Below are positions 32,492-41,195 of a stretch of 64,000 nt of DNA, in pieces. Position numbers and translations under genes: made by a program. Numbering within the stretch: the stretch's first letter is position 1; every line of letters starts with the position of its first letter. Below the pieces are notes generated by a model. The model was not told where the DNA came from and did not search any database. It saw nothing but the letters and a program-made list of their open reading frames with translations. This stretch comes from Falsiroseomonas frigidaquae (GTDB lineage Bacteria; Pseudomonadota; Alphaproteobacteria; Acetobacterales; Acetobacteraceae): NCBI RefSeq assembly GCF_012163145.1, contig NZ_JAAVTX010000004.1, positions 372,001-436,000 on the forward strand, given 5' to 3'.

Positions 32492-34147
32492 ATGCGCGAC
32501 CCCACCCTCGAAGCCCTGCTGACCCAGCGCGGCGCCGTCACCCGTATCGCCACCGCCCTCGGCATCTCCACCGCCGCCGTGTCCCAGTGGCGCCGCGTGC
32601 CGGATGACCGGGTGGCCGAAGTCGCCCGCGCGCTCGGCGTGCCGCCCACCGCGGTGCGGCCGGACGTCACCGAACCGCCGGAAGCGCCCCGCCGCGAAGG
32701 ATCAGCCCGCCCCATGCCCAGCCGTCCCCCGCTGCGCCGCCGCCGCCGCACCAAGATCATCGCGACCCTCGGCCCGGCCTCCTCCTCCGCCGAGGTGATC
32801 GAGCGGCTGTTCCGCGCCGGCGCGGACGTGTTCCGGCTGAACTTCAGCCACGGCACGCATGAGGACCACGCCGCGCGGATCGCGACGATCCGGGCGCTGG
32901 AGGAGAAGGTCGGCCGCCCGATCGGCATCCTGGCGGACGTCCAGGGCCCGAAACTCCGCGTCGGCAAGTTCCAGGCCGGCCGGGTGCAGTTGCAGACCGG
33001 CCAGAACTTCCGGCTCGACCTGTCGCCGACGCCGGGCGATGTCCGCCGCGTGCAGTTGCCGCACCCCGAGATCATCGCCGCCGCCGGCATCGGCACCACG
33101 CTGCTGCTGGATGACGGCAAGCTGCGCCTGCGAGTGACCCATAAGCGGGAGGATCACCTGGAAACCCAGGTGGTGGTCGGCGGCCCGCTTTCGGACCGCA
33201 AGGGCGTCAACGTGCCCGATGTGGTGCTGCCGATTCCGGCGCTGACCGAAAAGGACCGTGCCGACCTCGACTTCGTTCTTGAACAGGGCGTGGAATATAT
33301 CGGCCTGTCCTTCGTGCAGCGGGCGGAGGATGTGGTGGAGGCCAAAGCCATCGCCGCCGGCCGCGCCTGGATCATGGTGAAGATGGAGAAGCCCCAGGCG
33401 GTCGAGAACCTCGACGCGATCCTGGCGGAGGCCGATTGCGTCATGGTGGCGCGCGGCGACCTCGGCGTGGAATGCCCGCCGGAGGAAGTGCCGCTGATCC
33501 AGAAGCAGATCGTCCGCGCCGCCCGCCTGCTCGGCAAGCCGGTGGTGGTCGCGACGCAGATGCTGGAAAGCATGATCACGGCCCCCTCCCCCACCCGGGC
33601 CGAGGCGCAGGACGTGGCGACGGCGGTGTTCGACGGCGCCGACTGCGTAATGCTCTCGGCCGAGACCGCCGCCGGGCAATTCCCGTTCGAGGCGGTGAAC
33701 ATCATGGACCGCATCATCGCGCGGGTGGAGGAAGATCCGGATTGGCGCCGGCTGACCGATGCCAACCGCCCGGCGCCGGAACGCAACTCCGCCAGCGCCA
33801 TCGCCGCCGCCGCCCGCCAGGTGGCGCAGACGATCGATGCCGAGGCGATCGCCACTTTCACCTCCACCGGCTCCACCATGCTGCGGGTGGCGCGCGAGCG
33901 GCCGAGCTGCCCGATCATCGGCCTGACGGCGAGCCTGCAGACGGCGCGCCGCATGGCGGTGGTGTGGGGCGTGCACCCGATGATGTCGGTGGAGCTGCAT
34001 TCGATGACGGACATGGTCGCGAAGGCGATCCGGGCCGCCAGCCAGGAAGGCTTCGCCAAGTCGGGCGACGAGGTGGTGGTCACCGCCGGGGTGCCCTTCG
34101 GCACGCCGGGCACCACCAATGCGCTACGCGTCGCCATCGTGAAATAG
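32492..34147 (+). CDS. pyk: Pyruvate kinase with N-terminal Cro/YdaS-like helix-turn-helix
   Basis: One 551-residue open frame. Residues 1-58 form a Cro/YdaS-like HTH: AVTRIATALGISTAAVSQWR at 15-34, then PDDRVAEVARALGV and AVRPDV. A Pro/Arg linker leads to a full pyruvate kinase from residue 79: RTKIIATLGPAS, FRLNFSHG, KMEKPQAVENLD, VARGDLGVE, and ATQMLESMI. The kinase makes ATP and pyruvate from phosphoenolpyruvate. A second ATG at 32714 (residue 75) could give the kinase alone, but its AAGGA lies 12 bases away, which is wide. No stop separates the parts, so the HTH is fused if ATG 32492 is used. A palindrome sits upstream. Confidence 0.9.
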   Translation: MRDPTLEALLTQRGAVTRIATALGISTAAVSQWRRVPDDRVAEVARALGVPPTAVRPDVTEPPEAPRREGSARPMPSRPPLRRRRRTKIIATLGPASSSAEVIERLFRAGADVFRLNFSHGTHEDHAARIATIRALEEKVGRPIGILADVQGPKLRVGKFQAGRVQLQTGQNFRLDLSPTPGDVRRVQLPHPEIIAAAGIGTTLLLDDGKLRLRVTHKREDHLETQVVVGGPLSDRKGVNVPDVVLPIPALTEKDRADLDFVLEQGVEYIGLSFVQRAEDVVEAKAIAAGRAWIMVKMEKPQAVENLDAILAEADCVMVARGDLGVECPPEEVPLIQKQIVRAARLLGKPVVVATQMLESMITAPSPTRAEAQDVATAVFDGADCVMLSAETAAGQFPFEAVNIMDRIIARVEEDPDWRRLTDANRPAPERNSASAIAAAARQVAQTIDAEAIATFTSTGSTMLRVARERPSCPIIGLTASLQTARRMAVVWGVHPMMSVELHSMTDMVAKAIRAASQEGFAKSGDEVVVTAGVPFGTPGTTNALRVAIVK

Positions 34148-34233
34148 CCGGCGCGGTTGACCTCATGCCGCGTCGCGCCTTTGGTGCGCCTGGCCGCCGC
34201 GCGTTCGGTGGGCCGATCCACGGAGCAGCCCCG

Positions 34234-34782
34234 ATGACCTTCCGCCGCCTCGCCTTCGCCCTGCCCCTGCTGGCGGCACTTCCCTGCGCGGCGCCGGCGC
34301 AGGCGCAGCAGGCCGGCCTGTATGACGTGACCGGCACCAACCTCGACGGCACCGCCTATACCGGGCTGGCGCAGATCAGGACGGTGGGGCTGGCTTCCTT
34401 CGCGATTCGCTGGCGCATCGGCAACCAGACGGTGGAGGGCGTGGGCTTCGCCTCCGGTCGCACCGTGGCCGTGGCCTATGGGCTGACGCAGCGGCCGGGC
34501 ATCGGCATCTATACGCTGAACGCCGATGGCAGCATGGACGGCGAGTGGACCATCATAGGCGCGCCGGCCAATGCGCGGGAACGCCTGGTGCCGCGGGAGG
34601 CACCGGCCGCCACGGGCCAGGCGCCGGAAGCGGCCGCGCCCGCCCCCGCGGCGCCGCCAGCCGTGGTTCCGCCCGCAGCGCCACCGGCCCCGGCAGCCCC
34701 GGCGCCAGCCCCGGCTCCGGCCCCCGCTGCGCCCGCTCCGGCTTCGCCCGACGCCGCCCCGGCGGCCCCGGGGCCGCAATAG
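34234..34782 (+). CDS. Small exported protein with Ala/Pro-rich tail (paralogue of 43909-44268)
   Basis: A 182-residue protein with a signal peptide ending near AQA-QQ. A compact beta-rich domain of about 95 residues follows (GLYDVTGTNLDGTAYTGLAQ, FAIRWRIGNQTVEGVGF), then a tail of about 65 residues made almost only of Ala and Pro. The domain aligns with the shorter protein at 43909-44268 (AGAYVVEG-DGSRYTGAAQ, WRISWRVGGETIEGIA), which lacks the tail. The family is not one I recognise. The long tail may span the periplasm or be disordered. It begins 86 bases after pyk. Confidence 0.7.
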   Translation: MTFRRLAFALPLLAALPCAAPAQAQQAGLYDVTGTNLDGTAYTGLAQIRTVGLASFAIRWRIGNQTVEGVGFASGRTVAVAYGLTQRPGIGIYTLNADGSMDGEWTIIGAPANARERLVPREAPAATGQAPEAAAPAPAAPPAVVPPAAPPAPAAPAPAPAPAPAAPAPASPDAAPAAPGPQ

Positions 34783-34894
34783 GCCCCGTTTCGCCGCAAG
34801 CGAAGACGGCGAAACAGATCCGGCTGGTTGTTTCCAGGCCTTTCCTGAAGCGCCTTGCGACGCCGCAAGGCATTGAAAACGCCCCGGGCCGCGG

Positions 34895-35962
34895 CTACCG
34901 GCCCCGCGCCCGCTTCTCGCCGGCCAGCAGCGCCGCCTTGCGCGGCACGCCCCAGCGATAGCCGGTCAGGTCGCCGCTGGCGCCGACCACCCGGTGGCAG
35001 GGCACCGCCAGGGACACCGGGTTGCGGGCGCAGGCCCGCGCCACCGCCCGCGTCGCCGCGGGCATGCCCATTTCGGCGGCCAGACCGGAATAGGTGCGGG
35101 TCTCGCCGAGCGGAATGCGCGTCAGCGCCTCCCACACCCGGCGCTGGAAGGCGGTGCCGCGCAGATCCAGCGGCAAGGCGAGCGCGGCATTCGGCTCGGC
35201 CAGAAAGGCGGCAACCTGGCGCACCTGCCCCGCCAGTTCCTCCGGTGCCGGCTCGATGCGGGCCTTGGGGAAGCGGGCGCGCAGATCACCCTCCAGCGCC
35301 GCCGGTGGCTCGGCGAAGCCGATGAAGCAGATGCCAGCTTCCGTCGCGCCGACCAGCAGCGGCCCCATCGCGCTGTCGGCATGGGCGATGCGGATCACCT
35401 CCCCTGCCCCGCCGCGCCGCGCCGCGCCGGGCGTCATGCCGAGATGCCGCGCCGTATCCTCATACACCCGGCTTTCGCTGCCGAATCCGGCACCCGCCAC
35501 CGCCTCCGCCACCCGGTCCCCGGCGGCGAGCGCGGCCTGCAGCCGGCGGGCGCGCACGCCTTCCGCATAGCTGCGCGGCGTCACGCCGGTGATGTCGCGG
35601 AACAGGCGCAGGAAATGGTGCCGGGCATAGCCGGCGCGGGCGGCCAGCACCTCCAGGCTCGGGATGGCCTCGGCCGCCTCAATCAGCGCGCAGGCGGCGG
35701 CCACGCCCTCGGCCTGCATCCGGGCGCGCTCGCCCTTCGGGTCGCAGCGCTTGCAGGCGCGGAAACCGGCGGCCTCCGCGCTGGCTGCATCGGGGAAGAA
35801 GCGGACATTGCGGCGCAGCGGCGTGCGGGCCGGGCAGCCCGGGCGGCAGTAGATGCCCTGGGTTGTCACGCCCAGGCGGAAATCGCCGCAATCGGGTTGC
35901 GCCTCGCGGTCCAGCACCGCCTGCCAGCGGAGATCGTCGATCGGCATGGGGGCTTCGGGCAT
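34895..35962 (-). CDS. ada: Bifunctional Ada: methylphosphotriester/O6-methylguanine DNA methyltransferase and regulator
   Basis: A 355-residue Ada. The zinc domain has C39, C43, C70 and C73 (YCRPGCPAR, CKRC), one of which accepts methyl groups from phosphotriesters. An AraC-type DNA-binding domain follows (YARHHFLRLFRDITGVTP). The C-terminal methyltransferase has the PCHRV motif with active Cys322. Methylated Ada activates the adaptive response to alkylation, including its own gene. It stands alone here with no alkB or aidB neighbour. Confidence 0.95.
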   Translation of the reverse strand: MPEAPMPIDDLRWQAVLDREAQPDCGDFRLGVTTQGIYCRPGCPARTPLRRNVRFFPDAASAEAAGFRACKRCDPKGERARMQAEGVAAACALIEAAEAIPSLEVLAARAGYARHHFLRLFRDITGVTPRSYAEGVRARRLQAALAAGDRVAEAVAGAGFGSESRVYEDTARHLGMTPGAARRGGAGEVIRIAHADSAMGPLLVGATEAGICFIGFAEPPAALEGDLRARFPKARIEPAPEELAGQVRQVAAFLAEPNAALALPLDLRGTAFQRRVWEALTRIPLGETRTYSGLAAEMGMPAATRAVARACARNPVSLAVPCHRVVGASGDLTGYRWGVPRKAALLAGEKRARGR

Positions 35963-36035
35963 CGGTCTGGTCTCTCAACGTCAGGCGGAAGATCGGCCCT
36001 GGCGGCCAGCCGCGCCATCCGCGGATTGCGCCCGC

Positions 36036-36611
36036 CTAAAGCGCCTCCCCCTCCGCGCGCCGCACCAGGTCGCGGCGCCGCATCGCGCCGCCCGGCAGTT
36101 GCGGGTGCAGCGCCAGCGCGGCGTCCAGGCTCCGCAGCGCACCGCGCAGATCGCCAGCCTCCTCCTGCAAGGCGGAGAATTGCAGCAGCGCGCCGAAATG
36201 GCGCGGCTCCAGGCGCAGCGCCGCCTGCAGGTCGCGGGCGGCGGCCACGCGGTCGCCGAGCAGGGCATTGGCGCGGGCGCGCAGTGCCCAGGCCTCGGCG
36301 GCTTCCGGCTCCAGCAGGATGGCGGCGTCGAAATCCTCCAGAGCCTCCGCCGTTTCCTGCGCCTGCAGGTTGCGCTGGCCCCGGCGCAGCAGCAGGGCTG
36401 CGGCCGGCGAGACCTCCTGGCCCCACAGCGCGCGGATGCGCGATTCCACGATCTGCCCGCCGGCCTGGTCGGGGGCGGTCTTCAGCGCCTCGAACAGCCG
36501 GTCCAGTTCGGCCTGGCGCCGCTCCGCGGCAGTCTGGCGCGGCGCCTGGGCAAAACCGGGCGCCGGAAGGGCGGCGATGATGAGCAGCGGTAGCAACAGG
36601 CGCAGGATCAT
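36036..36611 (-). CDS. Tetratricopeptide repeat exported protein
   Basis: A 191-residue protein with a signal peptide (LRLLLPLLIIAALPAPGFAQA). About three TPR units lie between residues 90 and 180, with the W-LG-A-A pattern (EAWALRARANALLGDRVAAARDLQAAL). A GGAGG box 8 bases upstream of ATG 36611 supports this start. TPR proteins mediate protein contacts, here in the periplasm. The next gene downstream on this strand is ada, 73 bases on; the upstream glcF gene ends 39 bases before it. Confidence 0.8.
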   Translation of the reverse strand: MILRLLLPLLIIAALPAPGFAQAPRQTAAERRQAELDRLFEALKTAPDQAGGQIVESRIRALWGQEVSPAAALLLRRGQRNLQAQETAEALEDFDAAILLEPEAAEAWALRARANALLGDRVAAARDLQAALRLEPRHFGALLQFSALQEEAGDLRGALRSLDAALALHPQLPGGAMRRRDLVRRAEGEAL

Positions 36612-36650
36612 GCGCGCAGCCTCCGGCATCCCGCCGCCCGGGCGCAAGGC

Positions 36651-37982
36651 CTATCCGCCCGGCCGGGCGGCCGCGGCCCGGATCGGCGCGATCGCCGCCG
36701 GCTCCGGCCCGCCCGCCATCCAGTCCAGCAGTTCCACCGTATGGATGGTGGGCATGGTGCCGCCGGAAAGCTGGGTCAGGCAGCCGATATTACCGGCCGC
36801 GATCAGGTCCGCCTTGGTGCGGTCCAGATTGGCCAGCTTGCGGTCGCGCAGCTGCCCGGCGATTTCCGGCTGCATCAGGTTGTAGGTGCCGGCGCTGCCG
36901 CAGCAGATATGCCCCTCCGCCGGTTCCTTCACCTCGAAGCCGGCGCGCTTCAGCAGGTCCTTCGGGGCGGCGGTGATCTTCTGGCCGTGCTGCAGCGAAC
37001 AGGCGGCGTGGTAGGCGACGGTCAGGCCGGGCTTTTCCCGGCTCGGCGCGTAGTCGAATTTCTGCAGCAGTTCCGAGATGTCCATCGTCAGGGCGGAGAT
37101 TTGGGCGGCGGCCGCGGCCTCGGGTTCCGTGCGGAACATGAAGCCGTAATCCTTCACCGTGGTGCCGCAGCCGGAGGCATTGACCACCACCGCATCCAGC
37201 CCCTCCCCCTCCAGCTCCGCCATCCAGGCCGCGATATTGGCGCGAGCCAGGCGCATCGCCGGGTCGTGGTGGCCCATATGATGGTCCAGCGCGCCGCAGC
37301 AGCCCTGGTCCCGCCGCACCACCACATCGAGGCCCATCCGCGTCAGCAACCGGATGGTGGCGTCGTTGATGGAGGGTGCCAGCACGCGCTGGGCGCAGCC
37401 GGTCAGCAGCGCCACCCGCCCCCGGCGCGGCCCTTCCGCGCGGAACACGCCCGGCCGGTCCATCGCGCTCGGCCCCGGCACATGGGCCGGGGCCAGCTTC
37501 AGCATGGCCCGCAGCCTTTGCGCCGCCATCGACCGCCCCGGCACAAATCGCGAAAAGTGCCGGCCGAGGGAGGCGCCGAGCAGCGCCAGGCGGAAGCGGC
37601 CGGGATAGGGCAGCAGGGCGGAAAGCAGCCGGCGCAGGGCGCGTTCGGCGGGCGGGCGCTGGTAGGTTTCCTCGATATGCCGGCGGGCATGATCCACCAG
37701 GTGCATGTAGTTCACGCCGGAGGGGCAGGTGGTCATGCAGGACAGGCAGGACAGGCAGCGATCGACATGGCGGACCACTTCCTCGGTCGCCGGCCGGTCA
37801 TTCTCCAGCATGTCCTTGATGAGGTAGATGCGGCCGCGCGGGCTATCCAGCTCATCGCCCAGCAGCAGGAAGGTCGGGCAGGTGGCGGTGCAGAAGCCGC
37901 AATGGACGCAGGTGCGGAGGATGCGGTTGCTCTCTGCCGTATCCGGGTCCCGGAGCTGCGCCTCGGTGAAGCTGGTCTGCAT
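36651..37982 (-). CDS. glcF: Glycolate oxidase iron-sulfur subunit GlcF
   Basis: A 443-residue subunit with two [4Fe-4S] clusters in CVHCGFCTATCP and CLSCLSCMTTCP and two CCG-type domains (QGCCGALDHH and HICCGSAGTYN). With GlcD and GlcE it oxidises glycolate to glyoxylate and passes electrons toward the quinone pool. ATG 37982 (MQTSFTEAQL) is chosen; the frame runs upstream but without similarity. It is separated from glcE by an M81 peptidase gene and an RTX gene, an unusual order. Confidence 0.93.
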   Translation of the reverse strand: MQTSFTEAQLRDPDTAESNRILRTCVHCGFCTATCPTFLLLGDELDSPRGRIYLIKDMLENDRPATEEVVRHVDRCLSCLSCMTTCPSGVNYMHLVDHARRHIEETYQRPPAERALRRLLSALLPYPGRFRLALLGASLGRHFSRFVPGRSMAAQRLRAMLKLAPAHVPGPSAMDRPGVFRAEGPRRGRVALLTGCAQRVLAPSINDATIRLLTRMGLDVVVRRDQGCCGALDHHMGHHDPAMRLARANIAAWMAELEGEGLDAVVVNASGCGTTVKDYGFMFRTEPEAAAAAQISALTMDISELLQKFDYAPSREKPGLTVAYHAACSLQHGQKITAAPKDLLKRAGFEVKEPAEGHICCGSAGTYNLMQPEIAGQLRDRKLANLDRTKADLIAAGNIGCLTQLSGGTMPTIHTVELLDWMAGGPEPAAIAPIRAAAARPGG

Positions 37983-38065
37983 CGCGATCCCCTGTCCCTG
38001 GGTTGAGACATAGGGTGCTGGCACCGGCCCGGGAAGCACCCCGGGCCGGCCCATTCAGGCAGCGA

Positions 38066-39568
38066 TCAGCCGAAGACGAAGTCGCTGGCCGAGAGCCCGG
38101 CGGCCTGCAGCCCGCCGAGGTCCGTGATGTCCGTGAAGCGCGCGATGGAGACCGCCGTATCGGGGGCGGAGACCACCAGCAGGCTCGCGACATTCACCGT
38201 GCTGTTGAAATAGACGATCATGTCGCCCGCCTGTTCCCCCTGCGCCGCCTGCACCGCGAGCGCGCCGGAGGCGAAGGCGGTATCGGTCAGCACCATCACG
38301 CCCTGCCCGTTCGAGCCCGCCGCGTCGCCGCTGTAGAAGCTGGAGACCCGGCCGCCCTGCGCGCCGCCGCCATTGATGAAGTTCGCGCCGGCGGCGTCGC
38401 TGCGCAGACCCGCCGCATCGAAGATCAGCGTGTCGTCGGCCGCGCTGAAATCCGTGATGCTGGCGAAGGCCGCCCCGGTGCCCGCGGCAAGCTGGGTCTG
38501 CGGGTCGGCGAAGCGGAAGACGAAGCGATCCGCGCCGGACCCGCCGGTCACCACGTCCAGCCCCTCCCCGATCAGCAGCGTATCGTCGCCGCCCCCACCA
38601 TTCAGCACATCGGCGGAGAGGTCGCCGCGGCCGGTGACGTTGCCGGAATCGCCGGCCAGCACGTCATTGCCCGCGCCGCCGATCAGCACGTCGATGCCGG
38701 TGCCGCCGGTGATGGTGTCATTGCCCTCATTGCCCAGCAGGCGGTCGGCGCCGGCCTCGCCGCGGATCGCGTCGTTGCCAGCATTGCCCTGCACCTGGTC
38801 GTCGCCGGCGCCGCTGACGATGGTGTCGTCGCCACCACCGCCGCGCACGCTGTCATCGCCGCGATTGCCGAGGATGCGGTCGCCGCTGGCGCCGCCGATC
38901 AGGCGGGAGCCCACCGCCTCGATCTCGCCGGAGGCCACGGGCAGCACCAGCTTGTAGCCGGCCGTGCCATCGATCTCGCCGCCCGTGCCGGCGCCGGCGC
39001 TGCCATCCACCGTCAGGCCGTGGATGACGAATTCGCGCAGCTCCAGCGGGAAAAGCTGTTCCGCCACGATGCCCTCGGCGAGGCCCTGGCCGGCGGCGAT
39101 GTCGAAGGTTTCGTAGTAGCGGATGCTGCCCTCCGGTGCGGTCGGGAAGCCGTCCAGCCCGGCGCCGGGCGGGTTGGTCAGGTTCATCAGGATCGGGCCA
39201 TAGGCCGGCAGACCCTCGGCCAGTTCGACGAAGCCATCGCCATCGGTATCCAGGCCGAGGGAGGGCGTGTTGCTCTCCTGCGGCATGCCCGTCGGCGAGA
39301 GGCGGCCATGGATGTGCTGGATATGGACCTGGTTCGGCTCCAGCCCATCCGCATGCAGATGGACCGTCAGGCGGTTGCCCAGGCGCGCGACCTCGGCGAA
39401 GCCGCTGACGCCGGACCCGTTCAGGGCGGAGAAATCGACCCGGCCGAGGTCGAGGGCGACCAGCGTGTCGCCATTCTGGTCGGCGCGCAGCGTGGTCTGG
39501 AAGATGACCGGCGGCAGTGCGGGGCTGTCGCCGTGGTTGGGGTCGGGCTCGTGGTGCGAATGGCTCAT
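38066..39568 (-). CDS. RTX (hemolysin-type) calcium-binding protein with CHRD-like N-terminus
   Basis: A 500-residue acidic protein with no signal peptide, as expected for type I secretion. Residues 20-210 resemble a CHRD-like beta domain (VHLHADGLEPNQVHIQHIHG). From about residue 220 there are at least eight GGxGxD-type nonapeptides (GNRGDDSVRG, GGGGDDTIV and so on), which form a calcium beta-roll, and a C-terminal region with DFVFG at the end, a likely secretion signal. No type I exporter genes adjoin. It sits between the M81 peptidase and glcF inside the glc operon, with gaps of 97 and 83 bases. Confidence 0.85.
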   Translation of the reverse strand: MSHSHHEPDPNHGDSPALPPVIFQTTLRADQNGDTLVALDLGRVDFSALNGSGVSGFAEVARLGNRLTVHLHADGLEPNQVHIQHIHGRLSPTGMPQESNTPSLGLDTDGDGFVELAEGLPAYGPILMNLTNPPGAGLDGFPTAPEGSIRYYETFDIAAGQGLAEGIVAEQLFPLELREFVIHGLTVDGSAGAGTGGEIDGTAGYKLVLPVASGEIEAVGSRLIGGASGDRILGNRGDDSVRGGGGDDTIVSGAGDDQVQGNAGNDAIRGEAGADRLLGNEGNDTITGGTGIDVLIGGAGNDVLAGDSGNVTGRGDLSADVLNGGGGDDTLLIGEGLDVVTGGSGADRFVFRFADPQTQLAAGTGAAFASITDFSAADDTLIFDAAGLRSDAAGANFINGGGAQGGRVSSFYSGDAAGSNGQGVMVLTDTAFASGALAVQAAQGEQAGDMIVYFNSTVNVASLLVVSAPDTAVSIARFTDITDLGGLQAAGLSASDFVFG

Positions 39569-39665
39569 TCTGGGCTTCCCGGCGGGACGGCGAGGATGCG
39601 CCGTCCCTGCCGGCGCTACGGCGGGCTGCCGCTGCCGGATGCGCCGATCACGCGCACGTCAACCA

Positions 39666-41195
39666 TCAGCGCCAGCTGGCCTCCGCATCCAGCGGAAACA
39701 CCGGGCGCGGCAGGCCACGGAATTCGAAGCGGGACAGCACGGGGCTGACCAGGCCGGGCGCGTCCACCTCCAGGATGCGGTCCGGCGTGGCGTAGATGTC
39801 GAAGCCGGCGCGGAAATGGCCGCGCGACTTCACCACGATGGTCCGCGCCGCCTCGACCTCCACGCCGAGGATCTCGAGCATCGCCGGGTCCAGCAATTGC
39901 CGGCGCAGCGAGCCCACGGCCAGCAGCAGCCCGCTGCCCTCCAGCTCCAGCAGCGCCGCCGGACCGATGGAAAAGGCGCGGCCCGCCAGCCCGCCGCGAC
40001 GGCCGACGCCGTTGCCATCCGCCAGGGCGCGGACATGCGCCATCGCCCGGAAGGTCTCGGCGAAGGGGCCGGGGGTTGCGTTGGCCACCGCCTCCATCCG
40101 CGCACCCTGCCCCGCCGCATGGGCGGCCTGTGCCAGGACGGGGTCCACCAGGATGCCGAAGACCACGCCGCGGGCCCGCGATTCATGCAGCGCCGTCAGC
40201 AGCGCCGTGGTGTTGCCGCCGCCGCCGCCGCCCGGGTTATCCGCCACATCGGCCAGGATCAGCCGTGGCGCCCCCATCGCCGCCCCCACGGCCACGGCCT
40301 GCGCCACGGCATCCGCGATCGGGGTCAGGGTGCGGGACAGCGCCGCGCGCTGCTGCCAGATGTCGTTGGACAGTCGCTCCGCCACATCCACCGCCGCGCC
40401 GACATGGCCGGGCCGGGCGGAGGCCCAGACGCAGAGGCCGCATTTGGCGATGTCGGTATAGACGAAGCCGCCGGTGACGGAGACGCCGAGCAGGTTCGGA
40501 TCCTCCTGCCGCGCGGCCACGCCTTCGCGAATCGCGCCGGCATAGGGCGAGGATTCGGCCGTCAGCAGCGTGACGGTGGGCGGCGTCAGCGGCAGGCGGA
40601 TGAAATGGGTTTCCGGCCGCTCCCCGGTTTCCAGGATGCGGCGCAGCGCGTCGGCGGCCTCCGCCGCGCGTTCGCGCATGTCCACATGCGGGTTGGTGCG
40701 ATAGGCGATCAGCAGGTCGGCCAGTTCGATCTGGCGGTCGGAGACGTTGCAATGCAGGTCCAGCGTGCCGACGATCGGTACATCCGGCCCCAGCACATCG
40801 CGCAGCAATTGCAGCACGGCACCGTCCGTATCGTCTTCCTCCGCCGCGCGGCTGGCACCGTGGCTGGCGACATAGACGGCATCGACGGTCCCGGCCTCGG
40901 CCAGGCGGGATTGGATGATCTGCAGGAATTCCGGGAAGATGCCGGGCGCCATGGTGCCGCCGGGCGGCGCGGTGATGATGATGAGCGGCACCGGTTCCCA
41001 GTCCCCGGTCGCATCCATGCGTGCGTAGAAGCCGGGGATTTCGGCCGGCAGGCCGCTGACCTTGCTGCGCGCCTGGGTCGTGATGTCCTCGCCCTCGGCC
41101 CAGGATTGCTGCTGGAAGTCGCGCCGGGTGGTGGCCGGGGAGAAGGCGTTGACCTCCAGATGCAGGCCGAGGATGGCGATGCGCGGAACACTCAT
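39666..41195 (-). CDS. M81 family metallopeptidase (MlrC-like)
   Basis: A 509-residue protein of the M81/DUF1485 family, whose named member is the microcystin-degrading MlrC. Seen: LGLHLEVNAF near the N-terminus, VASHGASR, TLDLHCNVS, YRTNPHVD, LADVADNPGGGGGGN and FSIGPAALLE. The His and Asp residues in these blocks bind zinc. ATG 41195 overlaps the glcE stop, so it is translationally coupled to glycolate oxidase. The natural substrate is probably a small non-protein amide; this is inference. Confidence 0.88.
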   Translation of the reverse strand: MSVPRIAILGLHLEVNAFSPATTRRDFQQQSWAEGEDITTQARSKVSGLPAEIPGFYARMDATGDWEPVPLIIITAPPGGTMAPGIFPEFLQIIQSRLAEAGTVDAVYVASHGASRAAEEDDTDGAVLQLLRDVLGPDVPIVGTLDLHCNVSDRQIELADLLIAYRTNPHVDMRERAAEAADALRRILETGERPETHFIRLPLTPPTVTLLTAESSPYAGAIREGVAARQEDPNLLGVSVTGGFVYTDIAKCGLCVWASARPGHVGAAVDVAERLSNDIWQQRAALSRTLTPIADAVAQAVAVGAAMGAPRLILADVADNPGGGGGGNTTALLTALHESRARGVVFGILVDPVLAQAAHAAGQGARMEAVANATPGPFAETFRAMAHVRALADGNGVGRRGGLAGRAFSIGPAALLELEGSGLLLAVGSLRRQLLDPAMLEILGVEVEAARTIVVKSRGHFRAGFDIYATPDRILEVDAPGLVSPVLSRFEFRGLPRPVFPLDAEASWR

